From contig JAEWMV010000185.1 in NCBI GenBank assembly GCA_023393045.1, positions 1-6,821 on the forward strand: a stretch of DNA of 6,821 bases, read 5' to 3'. The notes beneath the pieces were generated by a model. That model made no database searches. It worked only from the letters and a program-made list of their open reading frames with translations, and had not been told where the DNA came from. This DNA is from Bacillota bacterium (GTDB lineage Bacteria; Bacillota; Clostridia; Christensenellales; CAG-138). Both the position numbers and the translations under genes were made by a program. This document shows, piece after piece, positions 1 to 4,940 of the stretch (position 1 is its first letter; the number at the start of each line of letters is the position of its first letter).

Positions 1-687
1 CGCCTCGCGCGCGATGGACTTCACCTGCACGATGCCGGACATGATCTCCGGCACCTCCAGCTCGAAGAGCCGCTTCACAAGCCCCGGATGCGTGCGGGAC
101 ACGAGCACCTGCGGGCCCTTGCTGGTCTTCCTGACCTCGAGGACGTAAACCTTTATCCTGTCGCTGGTGTTATATTCCTCGCCGGGTATGGTCTCGTTCA
201 TCGCCAAAAGCCCGTCCGTCTTGCCCAGTTCCACGTACACGCCGTTCTTCTCCACGCGCTGCACGATGGCGGTGAGTATTTCGTTCTCCTTTTCGACATA
301 CTCCTCGAAGATTACGCCGCGCTCCGCCTCGCGTATCCTCTGCACGACCACCTGCTTGGCGGTCTGCGCCGCGATGCGCCCGAAGTTCTTGGGGTTAGAT
401 TCCTCCTCGAGCACGTCCCCCACCTCAAAGAGGGGGTTGATGCGCTTGGCCTGCTCGATGGAAATTTCAATCGTGGGGTTTTCCACGACTTCCATAACCG
501 TTTTGCTCGCGAATATCTGCACCTCGCCGGTATCCCTGTCCACCACCGCGCGCACGTTGCCCGTGGTGTTGTAGTTGCGCTTGTAGGCCGCAACAAGGGC
601 GGCTTCAAAAGCGTCTATGAGCACATCCTTGTTGATGCCGCGCTCCTTTTCAATGGCGTTCAGGGCCTCAATGAAATCGGCGTTCAT
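1..687 (-). CDS. nusA: Transcription termination/antitermination factor NusA, N-terminal part (cut by window edge)
   Basis: NusA binds RNA polymerase and nascent RNA, and modulates pausing, termination and antitermination in the cytoplasm. The frame stays open from the ATG at 687 to base 1, giving 229 residues (family members are usually over 340). It begins MNADFIEALNAIEKERGINK, the typical NusA start. Residues 1 to about 129 form the polymerase-binding N-terminal domain, including the AYKRNYN segment at about 34-40. Residues about 135-198 form the S1 domain, with VQRVEKNGVYVELGKTDGLL and the closing QVLVSR. The KH region begins with THPGLVKRLFELEVPEI. A GGGAGG ribosome site at 698-703 fixes the start. 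The gene lies 31 nt downstream of rimP, the usual order, and probably shares its promoter. The KH1 core, KH2 and any C-terminal part lie outside the window. Confidence 0.97.
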   Translation of the reverse strand, partial: MNADFIEALNAIEKERGINKDVLIDAFEAALVAAYKRNYNTTGNVRAVVDRDTGEVQIFASKTVMEVVENPTIEISIEQAKRINPLFEVGDVLEEESNPKNFGRIAAQTAKQVVVQRIREAERGVIFEEYVEKENEILTAIVQRVEKNGVYVELGKTDGLLAMNETIPGEEYNTSDRIKVYVLEVRKTSKGPQVLVSRTHPGLVKRLFELEVPEIMSGIVQVKSIAREA

Positions 688-718
688 GAATTTATAACCT
701 CCCAGTCAATATAAAAGC

Positions 719-1177
719 TTAGTGAAAATCGATCCAAAGCCGCACGAGCGCGGCGTCTTTCCTGAGTATGCGCATGGGCTTGCCGCCGTCGAGCTCCAGC
801 GTGAAGCTCTCATCGTCAAAGGATACGAGCCTGCCCTTGAAACTTTTCTTTTTATCGATAGCCGCGTACAGCTTGACCTCGACGACCTTATCGACGCTTC
901 GCAAAAAATCGCGGTCCTTTTTAATGGGATGGTCAAGCCCGATTGAGGAGACGATGAGGTAATACGCGTCGCCGATGGGGTCGGCTTCGTCGATGAGCGA
1001 CTCGATCGCGCGGCTCACGCGCTCGCAATCCTCGATTTTCACGCCGTCCGGCGCGTCTATGGTGATGACGAGGTTCATCTGCCCGGATTCCTTGGCGTAT
1101 TCAACCTCGTAAAGCTCGTAGCCGAGCTCCTCTATCTTCCCTTTGACGATTTTTTCAACCGCCTCGGTGACCCTCAT
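719..1177 (-). CDS. rimP: Ribosome maturation factor RimP
   Basis: RimP assists 30S ribosomal subunit maturation in the cytoplasm. The 152-residue product has the family length and layout. The N-terminal alpha/beta domain covers about 1-82 (EAVEKIVKGKIEELGYELYEVEY, then NLVITIDAPDGVKIEDCERVSRAI). The C-terminal SH3-like domain covers about 85-152 (KSFKGRLVSFDDESFTLEL and a terminal VRLWIDFH). I chose the ATG at 1177 because GGGAGG at 1186-1191 sits 8 nt upstream and the protein then starts at the normal place. The frame is open up to a GTG at 1234, but that start has no ribosome site and would add 19 unusual residues. The linker motif usually read as SSPGLDRPL is here SSIGLDHPI (residues 77-85). 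The gene is first in a rimP-nusA operon, with its own promoter and a structured leader. Confidence 0.96.
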   Translation of the reverse strand: MRVTEAVEKIVKGKIEELGYELYEVEYAKESGQMNLVITIDAPDGVKIEDCERVSRAIESLIDEADPIGDAYYLIVSSIGLDHPIKKDRDFLRSVDKVVEVKLYAAIDKKKSFKGRLVSFDDESFTLELDGGKPMRILRKDAALVRLWIDFH

Positions 1178-1187
1178 GCAGCGCGCC

Positions 1188-1215
1188 TCCCGCTCCTCAA
1201 AATAAAAGAGCGGGA
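1188..1215 (-). promoter_or_regulatory. rimP leader hairpin overlapping the Shine-Dalgarno sequence
   Basis: On the minus-strand transcript, bases 1208-1215 and 1188-1195 form a perfect 8-bp, mostly G-C stem around a 12-nt A/U-rich loop (1196-1207). The 3' arm takes in four of the six bases of the GGGAGG ribosome site of rimP (1186-1191). No U run follows, so it does not look like a terminator. The pairing is seen directly in the sequence. A role in translational control is an inference. Confidence 0.6.
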
Positions 1216-1265
1216 AAACACCCACTCTCATCACACCATAACGGCTTTGCCGCCCAACAAAAAGT

Positions 1266-1294
1266 ATTATAGCACAGCGCTTATTCTATGGCAA
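1266..1294 (-). promoter_or_regulatory. Sigma-A-type promoter for rimP-nusA
   Basis: On the minus strand, TTGCCA (1289-1294) is followed after exactly 17 bp by a consensus TATAAT (1266-1271). Transcription would start near 1259, giving a leader of about 82 nt before the rimP ATG at 1177. A second TATAAT lies upstream at 1301-1306, inside a 9-bp direct repeat (TATTATAGC at 1265-1273 and 1300-1308, plus strand). It has no recognisable -35 box, so I treat the 1266-1294 pair as the real promoter. Confidence 0.85.
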
Positions 1295-1330
1295 GCGATT
1301 ATTATAGCTAGGATTCGAGCCGTTTTCCTG

Positions 1331-1359
1331 TTGCCCCCATATAAAGCGTCTGATATACT
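1331..1359 (+). promoter_or_regulatory. Extended -10 promoter for the zinc-ribbon membrane protein gene
   Basis: TTGCCC (1331-1336) and TATACT (1354-1359) are separated by 17 bp, and a TGA at 1351-1353 gives an extended -10 (TGN) element. The start of transcription falls around 1366, about 33 nt before the ATG at 1399. This rules out the in-frame GTG at 1366 as the start codon, because it would lie at or next to the 5' end of the transcript. Confidence 0.8.
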
Positions 1360-1386
1360 GTAAATGTGCATCAATTCATTGATATC

Positions 1387-1391
1387 GGAGG
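1387..1391 (+). promoter_or_regulatory. Ribosome binding site that fixes the start at 1399
   Basis: GGAGG sits 7 nt before the ATG at 1399. It selects this start over the in-frame GTG at 1366, which would put 11 extra residues in front and leave the gene without a usable leader. Confidence 0.85.
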
Positions 1392-1398
1392 TTTCGCC

Positions 1399-2265
1399 AT
1401 GATTTTTTCGTCTTATAAAAAAGCGTTCGAAATCCTGATGAAAAAGCCGTTGCAGCTTTGGGGCATCTCGCTCCTGGGCGGCTTGCTCACCGCGCTCGCG
1501 TGCTTCCTCGGCGTGCTGCCCATCATCGTCATCCCCATCGTGCTGGTGCTGGGCTTTGGCATGACGGCCGTGTTCTACCGCGGCTTCCACGGCGAGGAGG
1601 TCAACGCCGATCTGCTCTTTTCCGGCTTCAAGGATTTTGTTAAAACGGCGTGCTCCATGGGCTGGAGGGCGCTGTGGCTCTTCATCTGGGGCCTCGTGCC
1701 CGTGATGAACGTCGTCAAGCTCTATTCCTACAGCTTTGTTCCCTATCTTCTCATCACGCGCCCGGCGCTTAGCGGCACGGACGCGCTGCGCGTTTCCATG
1801 GCGGAAACGAAAGGATACCGCTGGAAGCTCCTCGGCGCGGACGCCATCGCCGCGCTCGCCGTGGGCGTCGCGGCCGGCATCCTCGCGCTGCTTGCCCAGA
1901 TCCCCTACATCGGCGTGCTCTTTGGCATCATACTGGTTCTCTTCACGATACTTTTGGGGCTCGTGTACCCGCTTTTCATCGGGCTCGTGCAGGCCTGCAT
2001 GTTCGACGCGGTGCAGGAGGCGCGCGAAATCGAGGCCAACCGCCCCAAGAACAAAATCTGCCCGAGCTGCGGCGCTTCCGTTCCCAACGAGGCGAGGTTC
2101 TGCGCCAACTGCGGCTTCAACTTCGCCCAACCGCCCGTGAACAGCGCGTATCAGGGCGTGCAGTTCCAAACTCCCGCCTACCCCGCCCAGCCCGTATATC
2201 CGCAGCAGGGTGGCGACGCCGGTTTTAACCAGTCGGGCGAGTACCAGCCGCCGCAGCAGGGGTAA
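1399..2265 (+). CDS. Polytopic membrane protein with C-terminal zinc ribbon
   Basis: I do not recognise a named family, and the function is unknown. The 288-residue product begins with an amphipathic stretch (MIFSSYKKAFEILMKKPLQLW). Hydrophobic segments follow at about 20-60 (probably two helices), 87-107, 146-167 and 170-200, so four to five membrane helices are likely. After the last helix and a charged linker comes a zinc ribbon: C221-P-S-C224, ten residues, then C235-A-N-C238. The final 45 residues or so are rich in P, Q, Y and G and look disordered. The layout resembles membrane proteins of the DUF975/DUF4013 kind with an added zinc ribbon, but that is a weak resemblance, not an assignment. 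The gene stands alone on the plus strand with its own promoter, shares a short upstream region with rimP, and ends at a terminator shared with the convergent MATE gene. Confidence 0.85.
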   Translation: MIFSSYKKAFEILMKKPLQLWGISLLGGLLTALACFLGVLPIIVIPIVLVLGFGMTAVFYRGFHGEEVNADLLFSGFKDFVKTACSMGWRALWLFIWGLVPVMNVVKLYSYSFVPYLLITRPALSGTDALRVSMAETKGYRWKLLGADAIAALAVGVAAGILALLAQIPYIGVLFGIILVLFTILLGLVYPLFIGLVQACMFDAVQEAREIEANRPKNKICPSCGASVPNEARFCANCGFNFAQPPVNSAYQGVQFQTPAYPAQPVYPQQGGDAGFNQSGEYQPPQQG

Positions 2266-2295
2266 AACAATTGACAATGGAATTGTCAATTGTTT
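2265..2295. repeat. Perfect 14-bp inverted repeat with 3-bp spacer
   Basis: The arms AAACAATTGACAAT (2265-2278) and ATTGTCAATTGTTT (2282-2295) are perfect reverse complements around GGA. The repeat starts on the last base of the TAA stop codon of the zinc-ribbon gene. It is AT-rich in an otherwise GC-rich window. RNA from either strand could fold into a long hairpin, but only UUU closes the plus-strand arm and CGGCG follows, so it is not a classic terminator. It resembles the short ATTGACAATT-type palindromic elements found between genes in many clostridia (from memory). Confidence 0.8.
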
Positions 2296-2299
2296 CGGC

Positions 2300-2329
2300 G
2301 AATAACAAACAGTGAACAGTGAATAACTG
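2300..2329. repeat. Short tandem and direct repeats (CAGTGAA x2, GAATAAC x2)
   Basis: CAGTGAA occurs twice in tandem (2310-2316 and 2317-2323), and GAATAAC occurs at 2300-2306 and 2321-2327. Together with the palindrome just upstream this forms a low-complexity intergenic patch of about 65 bp. It is probably one degenerate repeat element placed between the stop codon at 2265 and the terminator at 2337. Confidence 0.55.
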
Positions 2330-2336
2330 CAGGACG

Positions 2337-2362
2337 AAAACGCCCGCAACGCGGGCGTTTTT
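2337..2362. terminator. Bidirectional Rho-independent terminator between convergent genes
   Basis: A 7-bp G-C stem, CGCCCGC (2341-2347) with GCGGGCG (2351-2357), encloses the loop AAC. It is flanked by AAAA (2337-2340) and TTTTT (2358-2362), which can extend the stem and supply a U tract in both directions. It lies 71 nt after the stop of the plus-strand membrane protein gene and 20 nt after the stop of the minus-strand MATE gene, so it can end both transcripts. Confidence 0.9.
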
Positions 2363-2382
2363 CATCGCATTATAGGGACGCA

Positions 2383-3735
2383 TTATGCGCTCAGGTCTTT
2401 TGCGCCCTTCCTGAAGCCGCCGTTCTTGGCGAAGAAAGCGAGTATCATGGCAGCGTTGAGGACAAGCATGACGCCCTCGCTCACGCTCGGCGCAAGCCAA
2501 AGCCCCGTGTCGCCAAAGAACGCGCTCATGAGCAGGATGGAGAGCGCAACCGCCACGATGCCCCTGCCCGCGGAAATGACCACCGCCCGGCCGGGGCGCT
2601 CCATGGCGTTGAAGTAGCCCGCCGAGCAGAGGTTGAAGCCCACCAGCAGGAACGAATGCGAGAAAAGCCGCAGCGCGGATACCGTATAGCCGAAGATGTC
2701 GCTGTCCGTTTCGAGCAGGAGGGATGTGATCTGCGGCGCGAAGAACTGGCAGGCGAGGTAGAAAACCACCGCCGCCACCGCGACCGTCCGCAGGCCGTAC
2801 GCATAGAAGCGCGTGCACGCGCGCATATCCCCCGCGCCGTGATAAAGGCTCACGAGAGGCTGCATGCCCTGCGCCACGCCCGCCATGACCATGAGGACGA
2901 TGTTGTTGACATAGGCGAGCACGGCATAGCTGACCACGCCTCCGTCCCCGAGTATGGACAGGGTCGCGCGGTTGAAGAGAAACACCACGAACGCGAGCGA
3001 AATTTCCCCCGCAAACTCGGAAAGGCCCAGCGAAAGGATTTTTTTATAGATGCCCGGAAAGGGCTTTTTGAGCCGCACGAAGCGGAGATTGGATTTCTTT
3101 CTCAGAAAATGGACGAGGAAGATGGCAAGGCCGATGCCCTGCGCCGTAACCGTGGCCACCGCGCCGCCCGCAATGCCAAGCCCGAGCCACACGACCAGCA
3201 CCTGATGCAGCGCGATGTTGGCGGCAAAGCAGCTCACCATGCTGATGATGGAGACCGCCGGATGCCCGCCCGTTTTGACCAGCACCTCGAGCCCGTATCC
3301 CCCCATGAAGAAGAAGGTAAAAGGCGCGACGATGCGAAGGTAAGTCACCACATAGTCAAGCGTGTTTTCGCCCGCCCCGAGGAAGCGCGCGATGGGCTCT
3401 GTAAAGAGCTCGACCAGCACCGCGAGGATGAGCGAAAGCACGAAGAGCACCCAGGTGTTCTGGGTGAAAATGCGGTTGGCCTCCGCCTTGTCTCCCCTGC
3501 CGAGCGCGAGGGCCACAACCGTGGAGGTGCCCATGGAAAGGAACACCGCCAGGGCGAACACCGCGTTGATATAGGGCATGACGAGGTTGATGGCGGCCAG
3601 CGCGTATTCTCCTACCGCGCGGGCAAGGAACATGCCGTCCATGATGGTATAAAGCGAATACACGAGCATGGACGCGACCGAAGGAACTGCAAAACGAAAG
3701 AAGGTGCGTGCGTTGGGTTGTAAGTGAGTATCCAT
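2383..3735 (-). CDS. MATE family multidrug/sodium-coupled efflux protein
   Basis: MATE proteins export organic cations, drugs or metabolites across the cytoplasmic membrane in exchange for Na+ or H+. The 450-residue product has the usual family length and about 12 hydrophobic segments. Family signatures are visible in both halves. The first helix reads FAVPSVASMLVYSLYTIMDGMFLAR (about 15-39). The second half has GVAQGMQPLVSLYHGAGDM (about 286-304) and GFNLCSAGYFNAMERPGRA (366-384). The N-terminal part contains AINLVMPYINAV and GTSTVVALALGRGDKAEAN. It is closest to the MepA/NorM-like MATE type, but the substrate cannot be read from the sequence. The ATG at 3735 is the only reasonable start: an in-frame TGA lies at 3766-3768 and no other start codon occurs between. 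It lacks a clear ribosome site. The gene begins 30 nt after the DMT permease stop, so co-transcription is likely. Confidence 0.92.
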   Translation of the reverse strand: MDTHLQPNARTFFRFAVPSVASMLVYSLYTIMDGMFLARAVGEYALAAINLVMPYINAVFALAVFLSMGTSTVVALALGRGDKAEANRIFTQNTWVLFVLSLILAVLVELFTEPIARFLGAGENTLDYVVTYLRIVAPFTFFFMGGYGLEVLVKTGGHPAVSIISMVSCFAANIALHQVLVVWLGLGIAGGAVATVTAQGIGLAIFLVHFLRKKSNLRFVRLKKPFPGIYKKILSLGLSEFAGEISLAFVVFLFNRATLSILGDGGVVSYAVLAYVNNIVLMVMAGVAQGMQPLVSLYHGAGDMRACTRFYAYGLRTVAVAAVVFYLACQFFAPQITSLLLETDSDIFGYTVSALRLFSHSFLLVGFNLCSAGYFNAMERPGRAVVISAGRGIVAVALSILLMSAFFGDTGLWLAPSVSEGVMLVLNAAMILAFFAKNGGFRKGAKDLSA

Positions 3736-3765
3736 AAGAAAATAACGGATGCGCGGACACTTCCG

Positions 3766-4632
3766 TCAGCTCAGCGTCGGCCCCTCCTTTGGCTTCGCAC
3801 CGCCGAGCGCACACCAGAGTGTGATGGTCACGAGTATGAGCGCACCGCCTATGAGCGCGTACGTGTCGGGCGCTTCGCCCACGACAAGCCATACCCAGAC
3901 CGGGTTCAACACGATCTCCGCCGAGCCGATCAGAACGCAGCCCAGGGGAGGACAATAGTTGATCGCCATGCTGTAGAGCGCATAGGGCAATCCAAGCTGA
4001 AAAACGCCCATGGCGGCGACGAGGGCAACGGTCGTCCCCGTTACTTCTATCTTATTGAAGAAGGTAAAGGGAATGCCGATCACCGCGGTCAATGCGAGGC
4101 CGCAGAGTATGCCGGAAAGCCGTTTGGGCTCATCCGACTCCCCCACCAGAAGGTACGCGCCCGCGAGCGTGCAGCCGTCTATGATGGCGATGATATTGCC
4201 AAGCGCCCCGCCGGGGGCCAGCTCATCCAGGAAGAAAAGCGCGATGCCGCCGAGCGTGAGGAGCACCGCCGCGTAATCGAGCGCGCGGTACTTCCTTTTG
4301 AAGAAAACGATGCTCAGCGCCATGAGCCATACGGGGGACGTGTACTGGAGCACGATGGCGTTTGCCGCCGTGGTAAGGCGGTTGGCCACGATGTAGAGAA
4401 AGCCCGTCGCGCACACGCACAAGCCGATGAGAAGCGAGCGCGGACTGAAGCTTATCGGGTATTTGAGCCATCGCATCGCCGCGAAAAGCGTGAGCGCCGC
4501 CGCGAGTCCCCGCCAGCCGGCGAGCGTCATGGAATCCCAGGGAACCAGCTTGATGCTAAGCCCGTTGAGGCTCCAGAGCAGCGCGCAGGCAAGCATCATG
4601 AGCACGCCGATATGCGTTTTTTTCTTTTGCAT
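3766..4632 (-). CDS. EamA/DMT superfamily permease
   Basis: This is a drug/metabolite transporter superfamily permease in the cytoplasmic membrane. The substrate is unknown; relatives export amino acids, other metabolites or drugs. The 288 residues hold two EamA repeats (about 7-135 and 145-276) with around ten hydrophobic helices. Typical features are LACALLWSLNGLSIK in helix 1, GWRGLAAAL (39-47), the TTAANAIVLQYTSPVW signature ending the first repeat's core (87-102), and its counterpart ALYSMAINYCPPLGCVLIGSAEIVLNPVW in repeat 2 (218-246), followed by a VGE motif (251-253). I chose the ATG at 4632 because GGGAGG at 4639-4644 precedes it by 6 nt. The longer frame from 4656 would add eight residues and no ribosome site. 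A terminator-like hairpin sits in its leader. MATE follows 30 nt downstream. Confidence 0.92.
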   Translation of the reverse strand: MQKKKTHIGVLMMLACALLWSLNGLSIKLVPWDSMTLAGWRGLAAALTLFAAMRWLKYPISFSPRSLLIGLCVCATGFLYIVANRLTTAANAIVLQYTSPVWLMALSIVFFKRKYRALDYAAVLLTLGGIALFFLDELAPGGALGNIIAIIDGCTLAGAYLLVGESDEPKRLSGILCGLALTAVIGIPFTFFNKIEVTGTTVALVAAMGVFQLGLPYALYSMAINYCPPLGCVLIGSAEIVLNPVWVWLVVGEAPDTYALIGGALILVTITLWCALGGAKPKEGPTLS

Positions 4633-4658
4633 ACAACGCCTCCCGGCGCAAACCACAC

Positions 4659-4685
4659 AAAAGGGCGGGCACGAACACCCGCCCT
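4659..4685 (-). terminator. Terminator hairpin after ferredoxin, in the DMT leader
   Basis: On the minus strand an 8-bp stem, AGGGCGGG (4678-4685) pairing with CCCGCCCT (4662-4669), encloses an 8-nt loop. The loop can close further through two G-U pairs to a UUCG tetraloop. A short U tract follows (TTTT, then GTGTGG). It lies 23 nt after the ferredoxin stop codon and only 26 nt before the DMT start at 4632. The weak U tract suggests that some transcripts may read through. Confidence 0.8.
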
Positions 4686-4708
4686 GATGTTTGATTAAAA
4701 AACGTCAT

Positions 4709-4879
4709 TTACTCCGGCTTGGGAGCGTCCACGGGGCAGGTGGCTTCGCAAGCGCCGCAGTCGATGCACAGGTCGGGATTGATCTCGTAGCGGTCATCAC
4801 CCTGGGAGATGGCGCCGACGGGGCACTCGGGTTCGCACGCGCCGCAGCTGATGCAGGCGTCACTGATCTTATAAGACAT
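4709..4879 (-). CDS. 2[4Fe-4S] clostridial-type ferredoxin
   Basis: This is a small soluble electron carrier for anaerobic redox enzymes, holding two low-potential [4Fe-4S] clusters. The 56-residue protein has the classic length. It carries two C-x2-C-x2-C-x3-C-P motifs, with cysteines at 9, 12, 15 and 19 and at 38, 41, 44 and 48, each followed by proline. The two halves are an internal repeat (CISCGACEPECPVGAI and CIDCGACEATCPVDAP). The ATG at 4879 has CGGAGG at 4888-4893, 8 nt upstream. The gene has its own promoter in the end of ricT and a hairpin terminator just downstream, so it probably gives a short transcript of about 230 nt. The physiological partner enzyme cannot be told from this window. 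Confidence 0.97.
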   Translation of the reverse strand: MSYKISDACISCGACEPECPVGAISQGDDRYEINPDLCIDCGACEATCPVDAPKPE

Positions 4880-4911
4880 ATTCAATACCTCCGTTTATTC
4901 ACTCACAGTGT

Positions 4912-4940
4912 ATTCTAGCGCACTTATTCCGAAAAATCAA
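4912..4940 (-). promoter_or_regulatory. Sigma-A-type promoter for the ferredoxin gene
   Basis: On the minus strand, TTGATT (4935-4940) and TAGAAT (4912-4917) are separated by exactly 17 bp. The -35 box lies within the last codons of ricT, whose stop is at 4924-4926. The start of transcription falls near 4905, about 25 nt before the ferredoxin ATG. No terminator lies between ricT and this promoter, so ferredoxin may also be read from the upstream operon. Confidence 0.8.

Noticed and set aside
1178..1234. Upstream extension of RimP to a GTG at 1234
   Set aside because: No ribosome site precedes it, the extra 19 residues do not fit the family, and a strong GGGAGG sits before the ATG at 1177.
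1242..1252. Small hairpin (CGGC-TTT-GCCG) in the early rimP leader
   Set aside because: A 4-bp stem with a 3-nt loop is too weak to call as a regulatory structure.
1301..1306. Second TATAAT on the minus strand as an additional rimP promoter
   Set aside because: No acceptable -35 box occurs 16-18 bp upstream (AGGAAA-like only), so it is recorded only as part of the direct repeat.
1267..2349. Long open frame (360 codons) on the minus strand opposite the zinc-ribbon membrane protein gene
   Set aside because: It would start inside the shared terminator, run through the palindromic repeat and end at the rimP promoter. Its product is Arg/His/Glu-rich without motifs, while the plus-strand frame has a promoter, ribosome site, membrane helices and a zinc ribbon.
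2656..3723. Long open frame (355 codons) on the plus strand opposite the MATE gene
   Set aside because: Its product is rich in charged residues and histidine with no recognisable motif, it has no ribosome site, and it lies wholly antisense to a clear MATE protein. GC-rich codon use on the minus strand leaves such frames open by chance.
3724..4698. Long open frame (324 codons) on the plus strand opposite the DMT permease
   Set aside because: It is antisense to a clear EamA permease, has low-complexity R/E/H/A-rich composition and crosses the terminator region; no motif or start signal supports it.
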